DNA of 64,000 nucleotides from Sphingobium naphthae (GCF_020782235.1 NZ_JAJGNO010000004.1:186001-250000), one strand, 5' to 3'; positions 18,131-26,193 are shown, counted from the first letter of the stretch. Numbers and translations are program-made. The notes: a model not told the origin generated them from the letters alone.

Positions 18131-19661
18131 CGAGCACGTCCAGTTCCTTGTAGCGATCATAATCCCGCGTCGGCATGAAGTGATCGGGATTGAGGTAGCC
18201 AGGCACGTCCACCGGCATGACCATCTCCGCGAACGTGCAGGCCAGCGCGTCGGCATCATCAGGTGACGGTAGGCCGCGCGCCTTCATGTCCTTCTTGCGC
18301 TCGAGCTGGATCGACACCTGATCAGGACCATAGCCATATTCTGGTCCGGTCAGATCAGCCTCCAGATCATCCTCATCCGGGATTGCTCCCGTCGCCAGCC
18401 AGGCACGCATCTTCGTCCAAATTTCTGCGCGCTTGTTCGTGGTCTTGACGCGAACGCCGGTCGCCCAATCCACCTCGCGACCCTTGCCGCCGAAATTGAC
18501 CTCAAAGACGTTCTGCACCTGAAGCTGGCGCAGGCGGTCAATCACACCGGCACCCATGGCCCCCACATCCACAAAGATCGCTTCAGGGTGCCAGCGCCGA
18601 GCCTCCAACGCTATGTCGCCAGCCACCTGCATCGTGTCGGCTCCGTGCCAGCGCTTCCATTCGATCGATCGCGCATCGTGCCCGCGCCGGATTGCCAGGG
18701 TGGAATGGTCATCACCAAAGCGGGCGATATCGACGCCAAAGATCAGCGGATCAGAGCGCAGCACCTCACCCGCCTCGCGTTTGCGCGCCTGCTGCACGAT
18801 TTCCGACGAGATGAACTGCGTCGAGCCGGCACGCGGGAACTGTCCCTTCACGCGGACGCGCACGAAATCGCTGTCCTCGCCATAGGTGTCGATCCAAGTC
18901 TGGAGCAGCGCCTTGTTGGTCCGCTTCACGTTCCGGCCGTCAACCTGTCGGTGGGTCCACTGGCTGCGAAACCGCCCCGCGATCGTCTCCTTGAAGCGCC
19001 CGGTGTTGCGGGTCGGGTTGCCATAAGCCAGCCACAGGATTTCTGTGTCCGCGTCGGTCAGGCCGCCCGATGCCGTATCCCAAATGGGATCGATGATTGC
19101 AGACGCCTCATCGAATAGCAGGATCACGCGCTTGCCGGCATTGTGGAGGCCCGCGAAGGCTTCGGTGTTGCGTTCGCTCCAAGGAATTGCGTCGATGCGC
19201 CACGTCCGCTCATGGCCGGGGTCAGCGGCATGAATGCTGGTCGCCTCCAGCTTGAACATCTCCCGCAGCACGTCGAATTGCAGAAGTGCATACCATTTCG
19301 ACAATTCCGGCCAGGTCTTGGTCCGAAGCTGCGTATCCGTGTTGGCCGTGACGACGCCGCGCGTATCTTCCCGGGTCATGAGGGCCCACAGGATCAGCCA
19401 GGACACCTCAGCCGACTTGCCGATGCCGTGACCCGATGCCGTCGCGTCCTGTATGACCTTGAACGGATCGGCCTGAAGGCTCGCACCGATCGCGCTGAGC
19501 TGGTCGCGCTGCCATTGGTCGGGTCCATCCTCTTTGGCCAGCGATGTGCCCTCCACGCCCCAGGGAAAGGCCCACAGCACGAAGCCCAATGGATCATGGG
19601 TGAAGCGGGCAAGGTCTGCTATGACCTCGCGGCGGATTTCATCTGGTGTCACTGTCGTCAC
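18114..19661 (-). CDS. terL: phage terminase large subunit
   Basis: The 515-residue protein carries both terminase activities. The packaging ATPase has a Walker A (ASGHGIGKS, residues 75-83) and a Walker B with catalytic Glu (VILLFDEAS, 179-187). The RNase-H-like nuclease has the acidic residues D311 (FGVDIARFG), D365 (FVDVGAMG) and the DDADAL group at 468-473. All motifs look intact, so it should be able to cut and package DNA. No portal gene follows, which is unusual because portal normally sits directly downstream. Its partner may be the DUF5681-type protein at 21155. Confidence 0.92.
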   Translation of the reverse strand: MTTVTPDEIRREVIADLARFTHDPLGFVLWAFPWGVEGTSLAKEDGPDQWQRDQLSAIGASLQADPFKVIQDATASGHGIGKSAEVSWLILWALMTREDTRGVVTANTDTQLRTKTWPELSKWYALLQFDVLREMFKLEATSIHAADPGHERTWRIDAIPWSERNTEAFAGLHNAGKRVILLFDEASAIIDPIWDTASGGLTDADTEILWLAYGNPTRNTGRFKETIAGRFRSQWTHRQVDGRNVKRTNKALLQTWIDTYGEDSDFVRVRVKGQFPRAGSTQFISSEIVQQARKREAGEVLRSDPLIFGVDIARFGDDHSTLAIRRGHDARSIEWKRWHGADTMQVAGDIALEARRWHPEAIFVDVGAMGAGVIDRLRQLQVQNVFEVNFGGKGREVDWATGVRVKTTNKRAEIWTKMRAWLATGAIPDEDDLEADLTGPEYGYGPDQVSIQLERKKDMKARGLPSPDDADALACTFAEMVMPVDVPGYLNPDHFMPTRDYDRYKELDVLDARYH

Positions 19662-19699
19662 GCTCCTTGTGGAGCGAGGGTAACAACGTGTTGGAAGGG

Positions 19700-19708
19700 T
19701 TGAATCGA
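19700..19708 (+). repeat. TTGAATCGA motif, copy 2
   Basis: This 9-base copy lies directly before the ATG of the lipoprotein gene and about 40 bases upstream of the terminase start on the other strand. Confidence 0.5.
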
Positions 19709-20092
19709 ATGCGTTGGCTATTGGCTGCGGCGGCGATCCTAGTAACAGGCTGCGATCAGCCTAGTCAGCAGATGCCTGTCGATCGGCAGAGGGTGCAGCT
19801 ACACACTTCGGACGCCAACCACGCCACGGATCAACGGACGCAGCGCATAAAGGCGGCCTACGTCGAGCAAAGGGCACAAATGCGGCTCTCCCCAATCGCC
19901 GGCCCTGATCCTTATCGCTACATGAGCAATCTTCAGTTGGCTGCCGATTTGGAAGGCGAGTTAAGAGCGCTTGGCGAGCCGTGGGAATTCCTGAAGGAGC
20001 AGGAGGATCAGAAGGATCGTCAATTTCAGGATGATGAGCGCCGCCGCCGGGTTGACGAACGACTTATGCGAAGCGGAGCACCAGATTCCTAA
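19709..20092 (+). CDS. putative phage lipoprotein
   Basis: The ATG at 19709 follows GGAAGG. The N-terminus RWLLAAAAILVTGC is a lipoprotein signal with lipobox VTGC, so the mature protein would be lipid-anchored at Cys14. The remaining roughly 110 residues are polar, helical and rich in Gln, Arg and Glu. It is transcribed against its neighbours, between terL and the recombinase. It could be a spanin-like or surface-exclusion lipoprotein, but no partner spanin is visible. Confidence 0.6.
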   Translation: MRWLLAAAAILVTGCDQPSQQMPVDRQRVQLHTSDANHATDQRTQRIKAAYVEQRAQMRLSPIAGPDPYRYMSNLQLAADLEGELRALGEPWEFLKEQEDQKDRQFQDDERRRRVDERLMRSGAPDS

Positions 20093-20738
20093 CGCTGGAC
20101 GCGTGCCACTGCCCTCCCCGCGCCGTGACGAACCCGCCCTCGTTCAAAGCCCTCGCCAGCGCGCCCAGCGACGTGATCCCGCGAGCCTGCATGTCCTCAA
20201 TCACCGGCCGCATTTGATCCGCCCGCGCTGCCGCTTCGCTCTTGATGGCGTCAACACTGGCAGCGTTGCCCTTTCCAGCCCGTCTGAGAGCCGCCGCGCC
20301 ATTGGGGTTGCCAAGCCTCTGCCCGCGAGCCTTCGCCGCCTGTAGGGCTTCCTGAGTCCGTTTCGAGATGGCCTTGCGCTCTGCCTGGGCGACGGCCGCC
20401 ATGATGTGCACGGTAAGCTCATTCGCTTCTGGCATATCGGCCGCCACAAACTTGACGCCGCTGTCCTGAAGCGCCGCGAGAAACGCCACATTGCGCGACA
20501 GGCGATCGAGCTTCGCCACCACCAGCGTTGCGCCCGTCACCTTCGCCCGGTGCAGCGCCTTCGCCAATTCAGGACGATCGGCCCGCTTGCCACTTTCAAC
20601 CTCAGTGAAGGGAGGCGCGGTAAGCTCCCAGCCCCTCGACCGGCAGAGGCTTTCCACGGCTTCCCTCTGCGCCTCCAGCCCCAAGCCCGACCGGCCCTGC
20701 GCGACGGTTGATACACGGTAATAGGCAACGGCCTTCAT
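20064..20738 (-). CDS. serine recombinase, resolvase/invertase family
   Basis: The 224-residue protein starts with the resolvase catalytic segment YYRVST (Ser10 the likely nucleophile). GLGLEAQREAVESL, VVAKLDRLSRN and the MAAVAQAERKAIS helix follow. A C-terminal helix-turn-helix (residues about 170-220) would bind DNA. With a tyrosine integrase also present, it may resolve multimers or invert a segment; no inversion sites are obvious. The 3' end overlaps the lipoprotein gene. Confidence 0.88.
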   Translation of the reverse strand: MKAVAYYRVSTVAQGRSGLGLEAQREAVESLCRSRGWELTAPPFTEVESGKRADRPELAKALHRAKVTGATLVVAKLDRLSRNVAFLAALQDSGVKFVAADMPEANELTVHIMAAVAQAERKAISKRTQEALQAAKARGQRLGNPNGAAALRRAGKGNAASVDAIKSEAAARADQMRPVIEDMQARGITSLGALARALNEGGFVTARGGQWHASSVRNLVLRFA

Positions 20739-20763
20739 CGCTCTGCCCTTCCATACAAATCAG

Positions 20764-20779
20764 CGTTACGAACGTTACG
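20764..20779. promoter_or_regulatory. CGTTACG direct repeat upstream of the recombinase gene
   Basis: Two copies of CGTTACG, nine bases apart in phase, lie 26-41 bases upstream of the recombinase start. The surrounding sequence is AT-rich compared with its neighbours. The position fits an autoregulatory or recombination site; this is inference. Confidence 0.3.
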
Positions 20780-20806
20780 CCATTTTGTATTTAATGGAAA
20801 GAGGTG

Positions 20807-21118
20807 CTAGATCGCCCATGTAGGCCAATAAACGCTTATGATAGTGGAAGCGCCTTGAAGCAGCGCCGCAATGCCTGCCGCCGTCGCACCGTAACAATTC
20901 CATTGCGATTGAACGGCGAGAGTGAACTCCATGTCAGAACCGTCCATAGTGGTCCACGACGCATAAGCCATCCCGCCGCCCGCCTTTTCTCGGATCGCCT
21001 CGCGCTTTGCCTTTGCCTCGTCGGGCGAAACCTTTCGGTATCCCGCCCAGAACCAGCAGCCGGCAGCGACGAATGCGGCGGTGGCGCTTAATAGCGATAG
21101 GATGATCGTCCAAGTCAT
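20807..21118 (-). CDS. small membrane protein, unknown function
   Basis: The 103-residue protein has an N-terminal membrane helix (ILSLLSATAAFVAAGCWFWAGY), a polar middle and a second hydrophobic stretch near the C-terminus (ATAAGIAALLQGASTIISVY). Two helices with a loop between them recall small phage membrane proteins such as holins. No lysis enzyme is nearby, so the role is open. Confidence 0.55.
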   Translation of the reverse strand: MTWTIILSLLSATAAFVAAGCWFWAGYRKVSPDEAKAKREAIREKAGGGMAYASWTTMDGSDMEFTLAVQSQWNCYGATAAGIAALLQGASTIISVYWPTWAI

Positions 21119-21154
21119 GCAGCCAGCTTACCGAGGTGCTGAGTAGAATCCAGC

Positions 21155-21448
21155 CTATGGGGCTCCAGCCCGGCGCCGCGCCTCCTCCAGCATCTTCGCC
21201 ACCGACGCATCGGACTTGATATCAACGCCCAGGTCCTGACGCGGACGCCCCCAGCCACGATCCAGCAGAGCCGTCGCCGCAGACACCTTGGCAGCGTGAG
21301 GCGCTTTCTCATCCGCCACCATCGCCACCAGACAGTTGACGGCCTCCAGCGTATGCTCCCGCGCAACGTCCGTCAGGGTCCGACCATCCGGCATCACCGT
21401 AGGCGATCGTCCCGCAGGATTTCCGCTCTGACCTTTCTTGAACGTCAC
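21155..21448 (-). CDS. DUF5681-type phage protein, possible small terminase
   Basis: A GTG at 21448, seven bases beyond GAAGGAG, is better than the in-frame TTG upstream and gives 97 residues. The N-terminus FKKGQSGNPAGRSP is the hallmark of DUF5681 proteins, commonly found beside phage terminases. A helical region follows. It may bind DNA as the terminase small subunit, although that is not established for the family. Confidence 0.65.
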   Translation of the reverse strand: MTFKKGQSGNPAGRSPTVMPDGRTLTDVAREHTLEAVNCLVAMVADEKAPHAAKVSAATALLDRGWGRPRQDLGVDIKSDASVAKMLEEARRRAGAP

Positions 21449-21499
21449 CGCTTGCTCCTTCGTTGGTAGCAAGCTGCATACGCCAGACAGGTCCTGGCC

Positions 21500-21509
21500 T
21501 TGAATCGAC
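21500..21509 (+). repeat. TTGAATCGAC motif, copy 3
   Basis: An exact copy lies in the gap between the helicase stop and the DUF5681 gene, about 52 bases upstream of that gene's GTG. Confidence 0.55.
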
Positions 21510-21512
21510 TAC

Positions 21513-22637
21513 CTACCTGTCGTTCCAACCGAGGATGTTGCCGTCACCATCGAGATCATCTTCCTTTAAAATATCCCCTGTCACATGTGTCACAATGTCA
21601 CTTTGAGGGCGCGATTGACCCTCGTTCGGGACAATGTGACGGTTGTGACAGGTATATCTGCCACGCTTTTCTTTTTGGATTTCGCCAGCTTTCCACATGC
21701 GCGTCAGGGCCTGCCGGATGGCTGCATTGCTTTTGCCTAAAAGGTCAGAAACCTCAACGGTTGTAAGGGGTTGCTCGCTTCCCGCTAGCACATCGAGGAT
21801 GGCTTGCCGCTCGTTCGTCTTCCCGACATCACGGGCAGCGCCAAGAATGACCCAAGTCCCAATGTCACGTTTGAACTCTAGGGCTGTCTCAATTTCCTCA
21901 ACGTCCCTGCCCCGGACATACAAAACGGTCCTAGCTGTCCCAATGTCACGTTTGAGCACCATGACCGTATCAGCCGCGCCCGTCAGGCCGCGCGTGCCGC
22001 TAACTTGGTCAAAGGGGTCTTCCGCCTCCATTTTGCGCGTATGATGGACAACAACGACCGCGAGCCTATGCCGGGTCGCAAATGCGTGAAGCCCCGTCAT
22101 GGTGCGATAGTCGGCGTCATATAGCTGATCGTTGCCCTTGGCCGGCGGGCGCACTTTTGCCAGCACGTCAACGATGACGAGGCGAGGGTTTTCAGCTGCC
22201 TGCGCCCACACTTCCAGCTCATCTATGCAGCCGTCGTCTAGGGCCGGCCATTCCGTCATCAGTGTGAGGCGTTGCGGGGCAACCTGGCGCTGCATGATGC
22301 GAAGGCGCGATTGCAGCCGGCGCAGATTATCCTCTAACGCCAGATACAGCACATCGCCCTGGTCGCACTTGATCGAACCCAGCGCCAGCCCTCCGGCCGA
22401 TACAGCGATGGCTAAGCCCATTGCGGCCCAAGACTTGCCGATTTTCGGCGAGCCGGCGAACAGAGTCAGCCCTTCCGCGACATAGCCCGGCACGACATAG
22501 CGGATCGGGTCAAACTTCATGCCCATGAGGGCGCTTGCCGTTATACCCTGGCTAGCCGCTAGTCCTTTGCGCACCGCTGGCCCAGGCTCAAGCGGCACAG
22601 CCTCAGACAGCCTTTCCTTGAGCGGCACCGCCTTCAT
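21513..22637 (-). CDS. RepA-like AAA ATPase / replicative helicase
   Basis: The 374-residue protein has a RecA-type ATPase core with Walker A GSPKIGKS (62-69), Walker B LVIVD (153-157) and a later HHTRK segment, matching RepA/DnaB-type AAA_25 proteins. A winged-helix-like region follows (residues about 290-335, VSDLLGKSNAAIRQALTRMW). Its start overlaps the primase stop by ATGA. Together the pair would give the element autonomous replication. Confidence 0.82.
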   Translation of the reverse strand: MKAVPLKERLSEAVPLEPGPAVRKGLAASQGITASALMGMKFDPIRYVVPGYVAEGLTLFAGSPKIGKSWAAMGLAIAVSAGGLALGSIKCDQGDVLYLALEDNLRRLQSRLRIMQRQVAPQRLTLMTEWPALDDGCIDELEVWAQAAENPRLVIVDVLAKVRPPAKGNDQLYDADYRTMTGLHAFATRHRLAVVVVHHTRKMEAEDPFDQVSGTRGLTGAADTVMVLKRDIGTARTVLYVRGRDVEEIETALEFKRDIGTWVILGAARDVGKTNERQAILDVLAGSEQPLTTVEVSDLLGKSNAAIRQALTRMWKAGEIQKEKRGRYTCHNRHIVPNEGQSRPQSDIVTHVTGDILKEDDLDGDGNILGWNDR

Positions 22638-23545
22638 TGCGCCACCCCCCGCAGTTCGTCATTGAAATCTTTGTGACCCTCCAGCGGGAAGAACGTCCGC
22701 GCAGCCAGTCCGCGATCTGCGAAGCCGCGGGCAGCAGCAGCAGCGGCTTTCCGTCCAGCATCGTCACCGTCCCCGCCGATCGCCACCGCGCGCACCCCGA
22801 CAGGAAATTGCATCTTAGGCAGCATGGAAGCCCCAGCGGCCACCCACACCGCCCGGCCAAGCTCCTGCATGAGCGTCAGGCCATCCTCCAGCCCCTCGCA
22901 CACGACCAGTTCGGCGGCGGCAGGGGCAAGCCGGATGGCCCCGCCAGCGACACGACCAAGCGAGAGCTTGGCTTTGGCCACGCTCGCCTTCCCAGTGCCG
23001 GCCAAATTGAGATAGGTCCGCTGGATGCCGACAACCTTGTTATCGACCGATCCGACGCAAGCAATCAGGCAAGGATGCTCAGGCCCGCGCTTGCCATAGC
23101 GCAGACGAGCGAACCGGATGCTCGCCGGAATGGGAATGTGGATACCACGGAAGCGCAGATAGCGCTCAGCCTCCGTCCCCTGCACCGACACAGCGTTGCG
23201 CCAGATAGCCAGCGCCTCGTCGGTGCGATCCGGGCCAGGCTCAACTTCCCGCGGCATCGCCACATCGACGGAAGGAAGGTTGCCGCCGCAGAGCATTTCA
23301 GCCGCCGTCCGAATATCGACATGGTGCGCGCGCTGCACGAAGTCGAGCACGTCGCCGGTCGCGCCGCAGCCGAAGCAGTAGAAGCGCTCGCCGTTGGCAA
23401 AGATCGTGAAGGATGGCGAACTGTCATCGTGGAAGGGACAGCAGCCCTTCAGCTCGTTGCCGGCCTTGAACAGCTTCACGCTGGCGGCGGCAATTCGCGG
23501 CAGCGGATGCGCAGACCGGATCGCCATGACATCGAGCAAGCTCAT
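22634..23545 (-). CDS. CHC2 zinc-finger / Toprim DNA primase
   Basis: The ATG at 23545 overlaps the upstream stop (ATGA) behind GGGAGG and gives 303 residues. The zinc finger uses the Cys in GCCPFHDDSSPSF, His39 and the two Cys of FYCFGCGATGDVL. The Toprim domain has catalytic Glu217 (VVCEGLEDGL) and the acidic DGDDAG at 259-264. The enzyme would lay primers for element replication and is coupled to the helicase. All key residues are present. Confidence 0.88.
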   Translation of the reverse strand: MSLLDVMAIRSAHPLPRIAAASVKLFKAGNELKGCCPFHDDSSPSFTIFANGERFYCFGCGATGDVLDFVQRAHHVDIRTAAEMLCGGNLPSVDVAMPREVEPGPDRTDEALAIWRNAVSVQGTEAERYLRFRGIHIPIPASIRFARLRYGKRGPEHPCLIACVGSVDNKVVGIQRTYLNLAGTGKASVAKAKLSLGRVAGGAIRLAPAAAELVVCEGLEDGLTLMQELGRAVWVAAGASMLPKMQFPVGVRAVAIGGDGDDAGRKAAAAAARGFADRGLAARTFFPLEGHKDFNDELRGVAQ

Positions 23546-23796
23546 GCCGCGCCTCCCAATGCCGACCACTGCGGGTGGAACACGATCGGCAGGCCCATGC
23601 GGACCTCTGGCTGCCTGAAAATGTCGAGCAGGACATCGAAAGGCACTGGCGGCGCGTCGCCCAGGTCCGTGACATCGGCGACAGCCCCATTCAGACGGGC
23701 AATCCAGCGCGCCTGGAAGGGATCAGCGCTGTCCTCGACAGGGAAAGCGACCCACGACCGCACCGGCACGGCCGCATGCTTCAGCACATCACCCAT
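23542..23796 (-). CDS. small phage protein, unknown function
   Basis: The 84-residue protein starts at an ATG behind GGGAGG and overlaps both neighbours by a few bases. It contains a conserved-looking C-terminal portion (FDVLLDIFRQPEVRMGLPIV). It lies immediately upstream of primase in the replication operon. No family is recognised. Confidence 0.5.
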   Translation of the reverse strand: MGDVLKHAAVPVRSWVAFPVEDSADPFQARWIARLNGAVADVTDLGDAPPVPFDVLLDIFRQPEVRMGLPIVFHPQWSALGGAA

Positions 23797-23932
23797 GATT
23801 GCCTCCCGTCGATTCAAACTCGTTGGGGATGGCGGCATAGGAGCGGTGTCCACACTCCTTTTCGCAGGCGGCTCCGGTTTCGCGACCGGGGCCGTTTTCG
23901 TTCGGCGGCCCATCCGACCTCGGCGCCATCAT
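23789..23932 (-). CDS. small Cys-containing phage protein, unknown function
   Basis: A 47-residue frame begins at an ATG overlapping the AlpA stop (TGATG) and ends overlapping the next start. The chain of overlaps supports it. It contains GAACEKECGHRSY, with two close Cys and a His that might bind metal. An alternative N-terminal extension of the next gene uses the other frame over the same bases, so the call is uncertain. Confidence 0.35.
   Translation of the reverse strand: MMAPRSDGPPNENGPGRETGAACEKECGHRSYAAIPNEFESTGGNHG
23808..23817 (-). repeat. TTGAATCGAC motif, copy 4
   Basis: An exact copy on the minus strand lies 11 bases upstream of the ATG at 23796 and runs into its GGGAGG. Confidence 0.55.
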
Positions 23933-24132
23933 CACGCCACCCGCCGCTCGGCAGCACGCCGCGCGATCCATTCGTCTATCTCATGCTCCAGCCATCCGAT
24001 CGCGCCGGGGCTCAGCTGGATCGGCGCTGGAAAGTCGTCGCGCTTGCGAAGATGATGGATGGTGACGCGGCAGAGGCCCGTGCGAGCGCAGACCTCTGCC
24101 ACCCTCAAAACCCGTGAAATCTGATCCGTCAT
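23932..24132 (-). CDS. AlpA-like helix-turn-helix regulator
   Basis: The 66-residue protein has the MerR/excisionase-like fold of AlpA: VLRVAEVCARTGLCRVTIHHLRKR, then the wing (DFPAPIQLSPGAIGWLEHEIDEWI). AlpA-type proteins activate integrase or replication genes in P4-like elements and many satellites. It heads the replication operon, coupled to the next frame by TGATG. Confidence 0.85.
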   Translation of the reverse strand: MTDQISRVLRVAEVCARTGLCRVTIHHLRKRDDFPAPIQLSPGAIGWLEHEIDEWIARRAAERRVA

Positions 24133-24183
24133 TGTGTCGCTCCATTCAAAAGCGACATTCCCAATAAACAGATTTTCACCGGT

Positions 24184-24193
24184 TTGAATCGAC
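24184..24193 (+). repeat. TTGAATCGAC motif, copy 5
   Basis: An exact copy lies about 52 bases upstream of the AlpA start, in the only gap of that operon. Confidence 0.55.
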
Positions 24194-24214
24194 CCGAACG
24201 GTTTTCATTCCCGC

Positions 24215-24448
24215 TCAATGGCTGCCACCCCCTGCGGATGTCGGATGGTGGATAAGGCTGCAATCGAGCTCGCGCGCCCGCTGCTGTGCATAGGTCACAG
24301 CGTCCTCCCGCTCTGGAAATTCCCGCTGCGAGAGAACGGCACGCCCGCGCCAGACCACAACGACCCAGATGCGGACGAAATCATGCACGTCAACACGGTG
24401 ACCCGCCGAACGCAGAGCCGCAGGGCGAAAGGGGATAATCTCGACCAT
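24215..24448 (-). CDS. small protein, DUF2188-like
   Basis: The 77-residue protein contains IWVVVVWRGRAVLSQREFP followed by a helix (REDAVTYAQQRARELD) and a short beta strand. This layout resembles DUF2188-type small proteins. A weakly similar protein is encoded at 26194, so two such genes flank the Tat trio. It begins just after the third Tat gene. Function unknown. Confidence 0.5.
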   Translation of the reverse strand: MVEIIPFRPAALRSAGHRVDVHDFVRIWVVVVWRGRAVLSQREFPEREDAVTYAQQRARELDCSLIHHPTSAGGGSH

Positions 24449-24451
24449 GCG

Positions 24452-25033
24452 TCATGCCTCCCCGGTGATCGAGGCCAGCAGCGACATGCACCCGTCGCTA
24501 TCGTCGCCATACTGGTCGAGCATCAGGCGCAGCTTGTGCGCGATGATGTCAGGATCGCGGGACGGATAGGCGATGATCGCCTTCACCGCTGCAACATGGG
24601 CCGAACAGGCAGTCTTGTAGCGCTGCTCGACCTCGGCCAGCCCGGTCTCAACACGCAGTCGAGCCTCCAAGCCATCGCGGTCATCGCGCATTGCCCGATT
24701 TTCGGCATTCCATTTGCCTATGGCCTCCTGCACGCGCGCGTCGAATGCGGCGGCGCTTTCGCCTTCAATCTGCGGGACATGCGGCAAGCTGCGGTGCGCA
24801 TCATAGGCGCGCTGCCATGCCTTCTCGGCTGCCCTGCAGGCAGCGAAGAACCGGCGAAGCGTCTGCTCCTGTTCATCGATCAGCAGGTTGAAAGCCGCTT
24901 CCGCTCGTTGTTCGTTGGCGAGCAGTGCCAGCCAGTCGGGATGCTGGGCAGCCGGGATGGCAGCAAGTGCGGGCGCGGCAATGGTGACAGGCGCGGCCGC
25001 CAGGCCGGCAATGAAGGCTCGACGACTGGTCAT
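24452..25033 (-). CDS. Tat-exported helical protein 3
   Basis: The ATG overlaps the preceding stop (ATGA) behind GGGGAGG. The N-terminus TSRRAFIAGLAAAP and a following Ala-rich stretch form a twin-arginine signal peptide ending near residue 27. The mature part, about 165 residues, is helical and charged (EAAFNLLIDEQEQTLRRFFA, YKTACSAHVAAVKAIIAYP). It resembles its two upstream neighbours in layout. Tat export implies folding in the cytoplasm before delivery to the periplasm. No known domain or enzymatic motif is visible. Confidence 0.65.
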   Translation of the reverse strand: MTSRRAFIAGLAAAPVTIAAPALAAIPAAQHPDWLALLANEQRAEAAFNLLIDEQEQTLRRFFAACRAAEKAWQRAYDAHRSLPHVPQIEGESAAAFDARVQEAIGKWNAENRAMRDDRDGLEARLRVETGLAEVEQRYKTACSAHVAAVKAIIAYPSRDPDIIAHKLRLMLDQYGDDSDGCMSLLASITGEA

Positions 25034-25662
25034 GCCACGTCCTCCCCATTGATGTGGCGCAGATCGGCGCGCAACATCTCAGCATCGAGTTGGCCGCCCG
25101 TTTCCTCGATAAAGTCGATTTTGGCGAGCAAGTCGGCAATGGTTTCAGCCGGGAATGCCTCGACCTTCTGGAGCGCTTGATAGGCGAGCTCGCTAAGCCT
25201 CTCATCTTCAGCAACGAGCGCAGCGATGCCATGGAGTTCGTCCAGGCTTGCCCTTTGCGCTTCGCGATCATCCACCAGTCCGCGCAGTTCCGCGCAGCAT
25301 GCGGCATATTCAGGGGAATAAAGCCCTTCAGAACCTATGTCCGCGGCCGTTTTCGCCGCGGCCACTTGGTCACTACGATCGGTTGAAAGGCGGCGGGCGT
25401 CCCCATGATAAAGATAGGTCAGGCTGGTCGTTCGATGGGGGATCGCATCGACATCAGCCAGCCATGCGTCGCGGGCCGGCGTGAAGATATTGGCAGAGTA
25501 GGCGGCGCATGCAGCCTCTTTGCCCTCGTAATCTGCGATAAGGGCGCAGATCGCCGCACTGGGCGCAGACCCGTGCGCCAAGGACGAAGCAGCAAAGGTG
25601 GGATGGGCTGCGAAGGCTGGAGCAGCGGCAAGTCCAGCGAGGAAATTGCGACGTGTCGTCAT
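25030..25662 (-). CDS. Tat-exported helical protein 2
   Basis: An ATG at 25662, eight bases after GGGAGG, is preferred over the GTG at 25668 that overlaps the upstream stop. The N-terminus TTRRNFLAGLAAAPAFAAHP is a canonical twin-arginine signal. The mature part, about 185 residues, is helical and contains AACCAELRGLVDDREAQRAS. It shares signal, size and helical character with the genes on either side, suggesting tandem duplication and divergence. Function unknown. Confidence 0.65.
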   Translation of the reverse strand: MTTRRNFLAGLAAAPAFAAHPTFAASSLAHGSAPSAAICALIADYEGKEAACAAYSANIFTPARDAWLADVDAIPHRTTSLTYLYHGDARRLSTDRSDQVAAAKTAADIGSEGLYSPEYAACCAELRGLVDDREAQRASLDELHGIAALVAEDERLSELAYQALQKVEAFPAETIADLLAKIDFIEETGGQLDAEMLRADLRHINGEDVA

Positions 25663-25664
25663 CG

Positions 25665-26126
25665 TCACGCCCTCCCGCCAAACTGCTTGGCTTCCGCCTC
25701 CAGCAGATCATCCCAGCAATCAGCTTCCCGGCCATTGCCGTGTGCGATCACATACTTGAGCGCAAAGGCAGAGGCGTCCGGCGACGGGCATTCCATGAGC
25801 GCCTTTTCGGCTGCCAGGCGCTCGTCGCCCAAGCACTCCAGATGATCCCACATGGCGCGGGTAATGGGCTTCGCAGCCTTTCTCCAGGCCTCCTGATCAT
25901 TTTTGTCGATGCCGCCGAAGAACGGTTCAATGACGCCTTGATCGTAGGCATCTTCAGCCGCCTGGGCCTCTCTGTAGGCAGAGAGCAGCGCACTCCAGCG
26001 CTCGCTGACGGGGGCGGGGCATGTCTCGGCTGGTGCTGCATATGCCAGGGTCGGCAGGCTGATTGAAAGCGCTGCGAGCGCGCGGATTGCGTCGCGCCGT
26101 GAAGGCGCTATATTGCGTTCAATCAT
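25665..26126 (-). CDS. Tat-exported helical protein 1
   Basis: The ATG at 26126 follows GGAAGG and gives 153 residues. SRRDAIRALAALSISLPTLA forms a twin-arginine-like signal, with cleavage expected after AYA. The mature region carries four Cys residues (in ETCPAP, LECLG, MECPS and ADCWDD) that could form disulfides in the periplasm. It is the first of the three consecutive Tat genes. Confidence 0.65.
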   Translation of the reverse strand: MIERNIAPSRRDAIRALAALSISLPTLAYAAPAETCPAPVSERWSALLSAYREAQAAEDAYDQGVIEPFFGGIDKNDQEAWRKAAKPITRAMWDHLECLGDERLAAEKALMECPSPDASAFALKYVIAHGNGREADCWDDLLEAEAKQFGGRA

Positions 26127-26193
26127 TGTTGGTTCCTTCCATGATGATAAGGTCGGGGATGACGGTTGCCGCCGTCACCTCGACCGCCTTGCT

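Noticed and set aside
22637..24055. A 472-codon plus-strand frame across primase and AlpA
   Set aside because: The opposite strand carries motif-complete primase and HTH genes, and this frame has no recognisable domain.
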